Shown in pieces: positions 11,607 through 18,930 of a stretch of 31,492 nucleotides of DNA. The position numbers were made by a program, and so were the translations under genes. Positions within the stretch are counted from its first letter, which is position 1, and every line of letters begins with the position of its first letter. Origin of the DNA: a virus; the IMG/VR virus record IMGVR_UViG_3300031857_000873, positions 1-31,492 of that record; one strand, 5' to 3'. The notes under the pieces were generated by a model. It saw nothing but the letters and a program-made list of their open reading frames with translations, did no database searches and had not been told where the DNA came from.

Positions 11607-12890
11607 GTGGAAAAAGGTCATGACCGATTAGTGCTCTCATGGACCCCCCAAGAGAAGGCGGATGCCGTGAGCATGGAGTGGGAAGATTTCCATGCAAAGT
11701 ATCCAACCCGAACACCCAACGCCTATCGCATTAAGCGCAACACCCTTCTAAACGGGAAGGCTTCGTTTATTGACAGGCGGGTTCACAACGGCTCAGTGCG
11801 CAACGTGTTCCCTGGAACGCTTGCCGCCAAGGTTGCAAGCGAGGGTCGAATTGACCGCAACGCTGTTGCCAAGGTTGTAGAAGATGAGCTGTCATCAGAA
11901 GCGGTGCGAAGCGAGATTGAACAGTTGAAGCAGGCTCATCGCGCGGCCCTTCGCAAGTTGTCCCAAAAGGACGACGACCGAGCAGAGCTGGTTCGCGCTG
12001 TTTACCAGGCCGCAAGCGACGCTGCTGCTGCCATTACGCTTCCTACCGTTAAGGCTCCGGCCAAGGATAAGCGCAAGAGCGCACCTGAAACCGCCATCTT
12101 GCTTTTGTCTGACTGGCAGCTTGGCAAGATTACCCCAACCTACAACAGCGACATTTGCGCAGAGCGAATTGAGCTGCTTGCGGCAAAGGTAGAGTCACTT
12201 GTGGCGATTCAGCGAGCAGACCACCCAGTAACGGATTTGCGGGTGTATCTGCTTGGCGACCTAGTTGAGGGAGAAGACATCTTCCCTGGGCAGGCGCACT
12301 TGATTGACGCATCTCTCTACAACCAGACCTTCCGTGGCGCGGAAATCCTTGCTGGGCTTGTTCGCCGATTGGCGGCAACCTTTGAGAACATCCGTGTTGT
12401 TGGCGCAATTGGCAACCATGGGCGACTTGGCCGAAAGGGCACGTTCCACCCAGAGTCCAATGCCGACGCAATGATGTACAAGGTTGCTTCTATGTTGGTT
12501 AAGGACATCAAGCACGTTGATTGGGTAGAGACCATCTCCAAGGGCGAGCGGGCTTGGTTTGGCACCGACGAGGTGTACGGCAAGCGTTGGTTCCTATTCC
12601 ATGGCGACCAGGTTGGCGGCGGCTTTGCTGGCTTCCCTTGGTACGGATTTGGAAAGAAGATTCAGGGCTGGAATATGACCGTTGCCCCGTTTGATTACAG
12701 CGTTGCTGGTCACTTCCACACGCCAGTGCGGATGTACCTCAACGGCATCGTGCATTGGAACGGTGGCTCAACAGAGAGCAGCAACACCTACGCCCAGGAG
12801 CAGCTTGCTTCTGCTGGCGAGCCATGCCAGTGGCTGTTGTTCCAGCACCCAGACGGCGTATCTGCGGAGTACCTGATTCGCCTTACCTAG
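11607..12890 (+). CDS. Calcineurin-like metallophosphoesterase with N-terminal Myb/HTH-like segment
   Basis: The 427-residue product starts at GTG 11607, directly after GGAGGTTTT. The frame is open further upstream, but that part lies over the tail terminator gene. Metallophosphoesterase motifs appear in order: LSDWQLGK (D169, with Q171 in place of the usual His), GDLVEGE (D218), GNHGR (N270, H271), HGD (H332) and GHFH (H369, H371). Such enzymes use two metal ions to cleave phosphodiesters or phosphomonoesters, often in nucleic acids. Residues 10-50 (WTPQEK, then EWEDFHAKYPTRTPNAYRIKR) resemble a Myb/SANT-type helix-turn-helix, and 95-130 a coiled coil. This suggests a DNA-binding nuclease. 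It is the only rightward gene inside the leftward structural block, and its stop overlaps that of the converging gene. Confidence 0.85.
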   Translation: MEKGHDRLVLSWTPQEKADAVSMEWEDFHAKYPTRTPNAYRIKRNTLLNGKASFIDRRVHNGSVRNVFPGTLAAKVASEGRIDRNAVAKVVEDELSSEAVRSEIEQLKQAHRAALRKLSQKDDDRAELVRAVYQAASDAAAAITLPTVKAPAKDKRKSAPETAILLLSDWQLGKITPTYNSDICAERIELLAAKVESLVAIQRADHPVTDLRVYLLGDLVEGEDIFPGQAHLIDASLYNQTFRGAEILAGLVRRLAATFENIRVVGAIGNHGRLGRKGTFHPESNADAMMYKVASMLVKDIKHVDWVETISKGERAWFGTDEVYGKRWFLFHGDQVGGGFAGFPWYGFGKKIQGWNMTVAPFDYSVAGHFHTPVRMYLNGIVHWNGGSTESSNTYAQEQLASAGEPCQWLLFQHPDGVSAEYLIRLT

Positions 12891-13501
12891 GCGGCACCAC
12901 GTTGCCTCTTCATAAACATGTACTTTCTCTGGCGGAAGATCTTTAACTGACGGGAACGGGGCAGCGTTGCAAGCTTTGCTGCTCCGTATCCGCGCCCAGT
13001 TTTCGTTGGGAAAAAGGCCCTGTCTAACGCTCTCTCGAAAAGTTGCACCAGAAATTCTTCTGCAGCGCTTTTGACCGCGCCGGTTACAGCTTGATTGATC
13101 ATGGGTCGGTACTTCTGAACGTTAAACTTTACATACTGCCCGTAGTAATGCTCTCCACCATCTTTTGATTCCTCAAATGGGTCGCTTCCGTACTCGACAG
13201 TGATGTCGTCACCGTATGGCGTTAGATCAAAAACCGGGTTTGAGTATCTGGCAGCCTTGCGCTTGCTGGAGGTAAATGCCCCCCACTGACCAGAGAGACC
13301 GGCCTGAAATGCGCCAGAGTCAACCGGGGCGGCCTGCGCGGCCTTTGGGGCAACTTCTGAATACACCGCCTGGAACGCAGCAACCTGGACCGCCCGAGCA
13401 AATTGCGCCTCTGCCTCTTTGGGTATTCCCCCTAAGTTTTTTGCAAGCGCGCTAAGTCCGCCAATCACACCTTTGACGCGCACCCTGACGGCCTTGCTCA
13501 T
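12887..13501 (-). CDS. Head-tail connector / tail completion protein (HK97 gp10-like)
   Basis: The 204-residue protein starts at ATG 13501 after GAGGTATAA. The segment AAPVDSGAFQAGL (residues 55-70) is the P-V-D-T/S-G signature of the HK97 gp10 and minor tail family. Its neighbours, a head-tail stopper-like gene and a connector gene, agree. These proteins join the finished tail to the head. The C-terminus is very basic (FRQRKYMFMKRQRG). Its TAG stop shares the palindrome CTAG with the stop of the opposing metallophosphoesterase gene. Confidence 0.75.
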   Translation of the reverse strand: MSKAVRVRVKGVIGGLSALAKNLGGIPKEAEAQFARAVQVAAFQAVYSEVAPKAAQAAPVDSGAFQAGLSGQWGAFTSSKRKAARYSNPVFDLTPYGDDITVEYGSDPFEESKDGGEHYYGQYVKFNVQKYRPMINQAVTGAVKSAAEEFLVQLFERALDRAFFPTKTGRGYGAAKLATLPRSRQLKIFRQRKYMFMKRQRGAA

Positions 13502-13828
13502 TTATACCTCGGAGATTCTTGCCTTCACTGTTAGATGATGGCGCAGGGATTCTTGCAGGATACCAATGACAATAAAAGTCTTGCCGTGGACAACCAGGCG
13601 GTCGTCTGGCGCCGGTCTGCTTGTTCCAGTCAGGAACGGAAGGTAGAACTCGTAAAACTCTTCCGCGCGGCGGCCGGTGTCATTCTGGTTCTCAATGTTG
13701 TATCGCTTCTGGTAGTGCCCCTTCTTGGTCCACACTATCGACGTGGTGCGGATGGGCGTGCCCATGGCGTCTTGCGATATTGTCCCGGGACGGGCAAGCT
13801 GGATAGACGCATTGAATCCAGGAATCAT
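13502..13828 (-). CDS. Head-tail stopper / joining protein
   Basis: This 108-residue protein resembles head closure proteins of the SPP1 gp16 type. It has an N-terminal basic strand, a conserved I-V-W-T-K-K-G-like strand, and RPAPDDRLVVHGKTFIVIGI near the C-terminus, similar to the D-R-V-x-x-x-G-x-x-Y/F-x-I-x-G pattern of that family. It plugs the portal after DNA packaging and accepts the tail. The start ATG 13828 overlaps the previous stop by four bases (ATGA), and the TAA stop abuts the next ATG, as in a tightly coupled operon. Confidence 0.75.
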   Translation of the reverse strand: MIPGFNASIQLARPGTISQDAMGTPIRTTSIVWTKKGHYQKRYNIENQNDTGRRAEEFYEFYLPFLTGTSRPAPDDRLVVHGKTFIVIGILQESLRHHLTVKARISEV

Positions 13829-14760
13829 CGCAGTGCTGTCCCCTGATACTGGTCAAGAAGAGCCATAGCGGAACGTGGGATTCTGATGCTGTTTCCCGCC
13901 TTACCGCCTTCGCGCTCCCCTTGTGGGTTTGCGGCGTACATCTCAAACTCACCAATACGGAATCGGGAAAGCCCGCCCATACCCTGCTTAATAAGGTTGT
14001 CCTTTGCCAGCAAGTCTACAGTGATCAGTGCCACGGCGTCCTTTACTGGCTGCGGGGCGGACTGATAGCCGTGTGTGTAGGTAATCTCTACCACGGGCTC
14101 GATCATTCCCAGGGCCACAATGGCGGGGAACAACGAGTAAGTAACAGCAGCAAGAGATGTAACCTCAACGTATCCGCGATCCTCGTTAATGTAGAAATCG
14201 TTGATGGTGAATTTAGCGCTTTGCTGGGCGCTGACGTGAACGCTTACCTCTGAAACCGAAATGATGGGCCGCTGGCGCACGTAAATCCGGCGGTTCTTTT
14301 GGTTCCATGGGTGCTTCTCCTTGTTCTGCACGTACTCAAACGAGTAGCCCACGTAGGAGTCAGCAAGCCCGCCGGCAGCCTTAATAAGGCGCTCAATCTT
14401 CTGGTCGCTAAGTGGGGTGCCGTCTGGGTCGGTCAGGTCACCAATCTCATAGGATCGGAACTCGTCAACCGTGATGTAGCCGAGCGGTTGACCCTGCACG
14501 GGGGTTGCCCAGGAGCCGCCCGCAAGGGTGCTGGTGTTGTACAAGCGCCACGTGCTCCACTGGTTGCTTGCGCAGCCGGTGTCCGTGTATTCATAGGCAG
14601 AGACAACGGCGTTAAGGGTAATGACAGAGCCAAGATTGGTGAATGTGCCATTTTGAGCCGCAGCATCTGCGGACGTGGCTGCCCTGCCCACCTGGATGGC
14701 GTTATACGTTGCCACGGCGGTCTGGATGTCTGAAACGTTGATTGTCAGTTTTACAGCCAT
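13825..14760 (-). CDS. Head-tail connector protein with long N-terminal extension (gp6-like)
   Basis: The 311-residue product starts at ATG 14760 (MAVKLTINV). GGAGA lies 8 bases upstream, and the in-frame TTG five codons earlier sits on that ribosome binding site and is less likely. The C-terminal half looks like the helical connector that binds below the portal: YITVDEFRSYEIG, SDQKIERLIKAAGGLADSYVG, then PVKDAVALITVDLLAKDN. The first 95 residues form an extra beta-rich part (GCASNQWSTWRLYNTSTLAG) not usual in 100-200-residue connectors, perhaps a head decoration or carbohydrate-binding element. Confidence 0.65.
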   Translation of the reverse strand: MAVKLTINVSDIQTAVATYNAIQVGRAATSADAAAQNGTFTNLGSVITLNAVVSAYEYTDTGCASNQWSTWRLYNTSTLAGGSWATPVQGQPLGYITVDEFRSYEIGDLTDPDGTPLSDQKIERLIKAAGGLADSYVGYSFEYVQNKEKHPWNQKNRRIYVRQRPIISVSEVSVHVSAQQSAKFTINDFYINEDRGYVEVTSLAAVTYSLFPAIVALGMIEPVVEITYTHGYQSAPQPVKDAVALITVDLLAKDNLIKQGMGGLSRFRIGEFEMYAANPQGEREGGKAGNSIRIPRSAMALLDQYQGTALR

Positions 14761-14807
14761 ATTCGTATTCTCCAAAATTTATCGGTTTGACGCCATAGGG
14801 AGTCTAT

Positions 14808-15059
14808 CTACGTTTCGCTACGTACCAAGCGGCAACCGCTGCGCTCGGCGCTGTCCAGATATCGCGCAGGTATCTTTGCTCTTTTGTTTACAAAGCGCGC
14901 AAAGTATCCGTCGTCCAGCCCAAGTACGCCATCCATGCTCCATTCTACTTCAACAATCTGTTCTGATTTCCTGAAGGCAACTTGCCGAATGTGCTTTTTG
15001 GCAAGGTTGGCTGCATGCTCTTCCATGGTAAGCGGTTTAATGATTTTCTTACGCGGCAT
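14808..15059 (-). CDS. Small hypothetical protein between capsid and connector genes
   Basis: An 83-residue basic protein starts at ATG 15059 after GAGGTAAAA. A ten-residue upstream extension in frame would place the start on the terminator hairpin and is rejected. It begins MPRKKIIKPLTMEEHAANLAKKHIRQ and contains EVEWSMDGVLGLDDGYFARFV. The family was not recognised. Its place between the major capsid protein and the connector suggests a head-related role, such as a small decoration or joining protein, but nothing in the sequence proves it. Confidence 0.7.
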   Translation of the reverse strand: MPRKKIIKPLTMEEHAANLAKKHIRQVAFRKSEQIVEVEWSMDGVLGLDDGYFARFVNKRAKIPARYLDSAERSGCRLVRSET

Positions 15060-15074
15060 TTTTACCTCTAAATA

Positions 15075-15104
15075 GTAGAGGCGGGGCATAAGCCCCGCCT
15101 CTAC
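15075..15104 (-). terminator. Strong hairpin after the major capsid gene
   Basis: GTAGAGGCGGGGC (15075-15087) and GCCCCGCCTCTAC (15092-15104) form a perfect 13-bp stem with a four-base loop, 20 bases after the capsid stop. No full T-run follows on the minus strand (TATTTAG), so read-through to the connector genes is likely. This would give high capsid and lower connector expression. Confidence 0.8.
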
Positions 15105-15124
15105 GTAAGTTCCTATCGAAAAGA

Positions 15125-16351
15125 TTACGCGGTGACGCGGATCTTGCCGTTGAACTGAGGTGCCTTGTTCGCAAGACCAAACATTACATACATAATGTAA
15201 AGGCGCGAAAGGGCACCGTTCACGCCGACTGGAATCTCCAGCGTCGTGATCGAGTCCGAGCCGAGGTACGGCATCGACCAGGAATCCTCGTCTACGACAT
15301 ACATGTCGCGGTACGAGTCTGTGCTGATCGAGTACGAACCAATGCTGTCGCCAGGAACCGACAGGATTGGAAGCTCACCGGCAGCCGTAACAACGGTGCC
15401 AAGGGTGAGGCCCATAACCTGCTGGCCCTGCGATGGGGCATTGTATCGAACAAGGTTGGTTACTTCGTTAACAAGACCAGCGTAATCCGTTGGCGAAGCA
15501 AGGATTGCCGTTGGGTTTCCACCCGCGTTAAGAATCGATGCAACGTTCGAATTGATCGTTGAAAGATACGTAGCGGATGACTTGTTGACTCGCTGGGACG
15601 TACCAGCTGCGTTACCAAGCTGCTTGCGAAGACCATCAAACCCGTTCGCGTCATACGCGCCAAGCTCGGTGGCTGCGCCTGCACCCGTGGTGACAGTGGC
15701 GTTGCCCTGGAAGAGAGAAGTCTGGAGCTTCGCTGCAATAGCAGTTACGCCCGAGGCAAGCTCGGTCGAAAGCCCGTTGAATGGGCCGCCACCCTGGTTA
15801 AGGGCGAACTGCGACTTCAGCGTGATACCGCGTCGTGTCGCAAGAACGGCCACATTGGTCGTCTGGCGAACGTAGGTCGCGGCATCATCGGTCACGGTGC
15901 CGCTTTCCGTCTGGAAGACGGCGGTACCGTAAGCGGTCTGCTGGTTGAACGCGTGCACGAGGCCGTTTGCCGGCTCCTTGCGAATGCGCTCGAAGAATGG
16001 GAACTTCTTTACAAACAGCGAATAGAGGATTGGCTCCAAGTCCTGTCGGATAAGAGCCGCGCCGCCGCTGCTGTCAAGAAGCTTGGCAATGTTGGGATTA
16101 GCAACTGCCAACTGATTAAGGACGTCGGACGAAGCCTGCTTGCCGGTCTCGCGGGCTGCCTGAATGTCAAGCATCTCGTGAAGGTCGGACGTGTTCATCT
16201 TCGAGAACTTCTTGCGAAGGTCCTTCTGAATCGCGTAGGCCTCGGCGGCGTCGAAAGTCTTCCCGGTGCCCGAATCGCGGGTCACTACGGACTCGTTAAG
16301 GGTTTCAAGACCCTTCTCGAATCCGCCTAGGATCTCTCGGTGGTCGCTCAT
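15125..16351 (-). CDS. Major capsid protein (HK97 fold)
   Basis: The 408-residue protein starts at ATG 16351. AGGAG overlaps the end of the protease gene. Residues 1-100 are a helical, charged delta-like segment (FEKGLETLNESVV, KDLRKKFSKMNTSDLHEML). Then GGAALIRQDLEPILYSLFVKKFPFFERIRKEPANG matches the N-arm and E-loop region of HK97-type capsid proteins. The C-terminal part (YRDMYVVDEDSWSMPYLGSDSITTLEIPVG) looks like the P- and A-domain strands. Its place directly after the protease/scaffold gene, and the strong hairpin after it, support the call. The N-terminal segment may be removed by the fused protease. Confidence 0.9.
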   Translation of the reverse strand: MSDHREILGGFEKGLETLNESVVTRDSGTGKTFDAAEAYAIQKDLRKKFSKMNTSDLHEMLDIQAARETGKQASSDVLNQLAVANPNIAKLLDSSGGAALIRQDLEPILYSLFVKKFPFFERIRKEPANGLVHAFNQQTAYGTAVFQTESGTVTDDAATYVRQTTNVAVLATRRGITLKSQFALNQGGGPFNGLSTELASGVTAIAAKLQTSLFQGNATVTTGAGAATELGAYDANGFDGLRKQLGNAAGTSQRVNKSSATYLSTINSNVASILNAGGNPTAILASPTDYAGLVNEVTNLVRYNAPSQGQQVMGLTLGTVVTAAGELPILSVPGDSIGSYSISTDSYRDMYVVDEDSWSMPYLGSDSITTLEIPVGVNGALSRLYIMYVMFGLANKAPQFNGKIRVTA

Positions 16352-16357
16352 GATTTA

Positions 16358-18124
16358 TTACTCCTGAGTCTCCAGCACACGCTGGATGTATGGGCTTAGC
16401 CAAGGGGCGGATGTTGCCATCTCTCCCGTGGCGCGCTTGAAGGCTGGAACATGACCGACGGGGACGTCAATCAGTCTGCCAACCAGGTCCAATGTCTTTT
16501 CCAACTCCAGCTCGACCTTGGCCTTTGCAGCAATGACTTCGGCAACGCTCTTCTTAAGAGCAGTTACTTCTGCCTGTGCGGCAAGTGCTGCATCTAGCGC
16601 AGACTTGGCAATTTCGGCGACCTCGGCAAGGGCTGCTGTATCGGCCGACTTATCATCCGCAGCAGCTTCAGGCTCTGCGGCATGTTCAATTTCCGTTGCT
16701 GGAGCTTCCGCCGGAGCCTCTGGCTCAACGGCTGGTGCCTCCACAACGGGGGCTTCTTCGACCTTCTCTTCTGCTGGTGCCTCTGGCTCTACAGCAGCTG
16801 CTGCATCGGCGGCCGCCTGGGCCTGCCGAGCGGCAATCTCTAGGTCGGTATCCTTGACAACTTCTGCGCCGAACTCTTCAAGTACGGCAATGTGATGTGG
16901 CTTTGGCTCCTCTTCGGCGGCAGTCTCCTCAACGGCGACAACCTCCTCGGCGGCAGGCTCAATAGCCTCAGGGTTAATGGTCTCGTTTTCCACGCTCTTT
17001 ACCTCCAATGGGTTGCCCTGTGGGCCTTTGTTTTGCTTCATTGCTGAGGACAGTACTTCTGCCTCGCCTGACTTTTCAGCCTCGCCCGACTCCTCAGTAA
17101 GAGAAGCCCGGAGCTGCCACGACCACTTCTGGTGCATGTCCTGGCGCTCGGCCAGGAAATTAGCAACCCCCTGCTGGTTGGCATCAGTGGCAGCCTTAAA
17201 GGCAACCATGATGTTTTCCAGCAGTGATTCGTTGGCAGCATAAAGATTAGAGGCAAGGGCTTCGGCTTCGTAGCCCTCCGCCTGTGGGGCGTCGTTGGTC
17301 ATTCGGGCCAAATCCTTCAGCTCAAAAGGAGCTGCCGAGTTTAGCTTGCGAAGGTTTTCTGCAATTGGATCAAGTGATTCATGAACGTCTTCGTAAATTT
17401 CCTGGAAGAGCTCATGATATTGGGCAAACTCTTCGCCGACAACGTTCCAATGGGCGCCATGCGCCTTTAGGTAGAAACTGGTTGCCTCGGCAAGGAGCGT
17501 GTACAGCGCGCCAATAAGCGGGGCCTTATCGGCTCCAGCCTGGCCCTCGACCTCAACAGCCTTAGCCACGAGCTCGTCCATTTCCGCCCGGGAAGCACCA
17601 CGAAGGCTCTTTACAGCATTCTGTAGATATGAACGCTGGTTTGCCGGAATACCAACAACCGATGCCTCCATCAACTTGACACTGTCAATGACATATGTCT
17701 CTTCTCCAGTTGACTTGTCAACCTTTTTGCTAACTCTGTCAACCTTCGCACCAATTGAAAGCCCGAGCTTGACACCGCGCTTGATTGCGCGGTAAGCACG
17801 AATTGCTTCTGGGTTCTCGTCCTCAGAAACAACAGATATATCGACATCAAGGTCAAAGACCTCTTGGCCGGTTGCGTCAATGCGCTTCACAATGCGCGCG
17901 TCCTTGACGGAGCCAAAAAGGTCGTCCGGAACCTGGTATTCGTGATTTAGCCAAATAGTCATATTCTGCTTGGCGGTAGCTTCCATGCTCTTCAAGGCAG
18001 ATAGGGTCATCTCATCTCCATGAAGGTCCCTAATTGTTGAGGAGGTAGTTCCAGTTACGAATCGGTCGCCGTTATCAGCCTCGTAGGCCTTCAACGCGTT
18101 TGTATAGATCTTGAAATCAGACAT
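16358..18124 (-). CDS. Prohead protease – Dps (mini-ferritin) – scaffold fusion
   Basis: The 588-residue protein has three parts. Residues 1-190 are an HK97-type prohead serine protease, with catalytic H61 in WLNHEYQ, S123 in LGLSIGA and the typical LMEASVVGIPAN strand (151-162). Residues 200-345 match the Dps family: HWNVVGEEFAQYH (H225, H237) and LDPIAENL (D252, E256) carry ferroxidase-centre residues at the same spacing as in E. coli Dps, with the expected C-terminal EKH-W-like helix (QDMHQKWSWQLRASL). Only the position of E. coli D67 differs (Q241, next to a Glu). Residues 380-500 are a Glu/Ala/Pro-rich linker and 500-550 a coiled coil typical of scaffolds. Proteases of this type cut scaffold and capsid delta domain during head maturation. 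A Dps domain here is unusual. Confidence 0.88.
   Translation of the reverse strand: MSDFKIYTNALKAYEADNGDRFVTGTTSSTIRDLHGDEMTLSALKSMEATAKQNMTIWLNHEYQVPDDLFGSVKDARIVKRIDATGQEVFDLDVDISVVSEDENPEAIRAYRAIKRGVKLGLSIGAKVDRVSKKVDKSTGEETYVIDSVKLMEASVVGIPANQRSYLQNAVKSLRGASRAEMDELVAKAVEVEGQAGADKAPLIGALYTLLAEATSFYLKAHGAHWNVVGEEFAQYHELFQEIYEDVHESLDPIAENLRKLNSAAPFELKDLARMTNDAPQAEGYEAEALASNLYAANESLLENIMVAFKAATDANQQGVANFLAERQDMHQKWSWQLRASLTEESGEAEKSGEAEVLSSAMKQNKGPQGNPLEVKSVENETINPEAIEPAAEEVVAVEETAAEEEPKPHHIAVLEEFGAEVVKDTDLEIAARQAQAAADAAAAVEPEAPAEEKVEEAPVVEAPAVEPEAPAEAPATEIEHAAEPEAAADDKSADTAALAEVAEIAKSALDAALAAQAEVTALKKSVAEVIAAKAKVELELEKTLDLVGRLIDVPVGHVPAFKRATGEMATSAPWLSPYIQRVLETQE
17090..17527 (-). other. Dps/mini-ferritin domain inside the protease fusion
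   Basis: Residues 200-345 show the four-helix Dps pattern: an AEATSFYLKAHGAHWNV helix end, F-A-Q-Y-H-E-L-F, D-P-I-A-E-N-L-R, a loop, then two long helices ending HQKWSWQLRASL. In Dps proteins H51, H63, D67, D78 and E82 bind iron between subunits, and four of the five are present here at matching spacing. Dps forms dodecamers that oxidise iron and can bind DNA. Free Dps, iron storage in the virion, or a structural trimer/dodecamer role in prohead assembly are all possible. Confidence 0.85.
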
Positions 18125-18165
18125 GATTCCCCCTATATGGCCGACGCAACTTGGTCAGCGGATAG

Positions 18166-18195
18166 ATAATACACATGCTTTATCCTGTAACACAA
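18166..18195 (-). promoter_or_regulatory. Candidate leftward promoter of the structural operon
   Basis: On the minus strand TTGTGT (18195 to 18190) and TATTAT (18171 to 18166) are separated by 18 bases, 42 bases upstream of the protease-Dps ATG. This is a fair sigma-70 match in the divergent gap between the two structural operons. No comparable promoter for the rightward operon was clear, and 18282 has no ribosome binding site, so that mRNA may be leaderless. Confidence 0.5.
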
Positions 18196-18281
18196 CGCGC
18201 TACAAATCTATACCTATAGTATCTGCACGCAGTTGTGTGTCTAGTGTCATACCATCTTGAAAGCATGATAACATACCCCCT

Positions 18282-18716
18282 ATGGAAAAATGCATACTTT
18301 GCGAACAGATACGCGAGTCGGGTTCTGAGGTCCAGGACTTGGCGTCGGCGCTCCTTCGCCTACAAAGAACCATCCAGCCAATCTTGGAAAGCTACGATCA
18401 CCAGCGCAAGGCCCACTTCCGGTGCGCCCTGTGCACCATCCTGGTCGGGGAATCCCACACGGAGCAAAACCTAGTCCTTGAACCAATGGTCCCACGGGCC
18501 AAGGGTCAAAAGCGTTACGCGGTTTGCCCGAATTGCCACAAGCATTTAAAGTCCCTTCGGATGAGCGTTCCTCAGGCAAGAAAATACCACCAGAGACTTG
18601 ACGAAATATTGCAAAAGGAAGAAGAGATAGAAGAGGCGAATTTGCCAACCCTAGAAGAAGCCGAAGCCGAAGCCAGGGCTTGGGCGTTGGAGTCATTGAC
18701 AGATAATGAATCCTGA
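18282..18716 (+). CDS. Cys-rich zinc-binding-like protein, first gene of the portal operon
   Basis: The 144-residue protein has three CxxC pairs: C4/C7, C48/C51 and C82/C85 (VCPNCHKHL). One or two zinc ions could be bound. The CPNCH-K pattern recalls the end of an HNH domain, but the D-H and N-residue signature is missing, so nuclease activity is not claimed. The C-terminus is an acidic helix (LQKEEEIEEANLPTLEEAEAEARAWALES). ATG 18282 has no visible ribosome binding site. The gene overlaps the next by 11 bases, so the two are probably translationally coupled. Confidence 0.75.
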   Translation: MEKCILCEQIRESGSEVQDLASALLRLQRTIQPILESYDHQRKAHFRCALCTILVGESHTEQNLVLEPMVPRAKGQKRYAVCPNCHKHLKSLRMSVPQARKYHQRLDEILQKEEEIEEANLPTLEEAEAEARAWALESLTDNES

Positions 18717-18930
18717 CATTCAATCAACCGTAGAGGTTGAGTTTGTTGATATTACCTGCGTAGTTCCTGTATGGTGGAGCCAATACATGTCGCAGCACAC
18801 GGTAACGTATCGCAACGGGAGAAGAGTGGTATCCTGCACGAGAGCAGAAATGCAAGACCACGTAAACAAGCAAATGACGGATTCAATCTTCCGCAGGGCA
18901 CTGCGAGGCGGAATTCGAGGGAGAGGCTAA
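18706..18930 (+). CDS. Small hypothetical protein before the portal
   Basis: A 74-residue protein starts at ATG 18706 inside the end of the preceding gene and stops exactly where the portal ATG begins (TAA then ATG). It reads MNPDIQSTVEVEFVDITCVVPVWWSQYMS and ends with a basic RRALRGGIRGRG. No family was recognised. Length, overlap and operon position suggest a real gene. A packaging or head role is possible only by location. Confidence 0.65.
   Translation: MNPDIQSTVEVEFVDITCVVPVWWSQYMSQHTVTYRNGRRVVSCTRAEMQDHVNKQMTDSIFRRALRGGIRGRG

Noticed and set aside
18282-18716. HNH nuclease reading of the three-CxxC protein
   Set aside because: CPNCHKH resembles the end of an HNH motif, but the D-H and central Asn are missing, so only metal binding is claimed.
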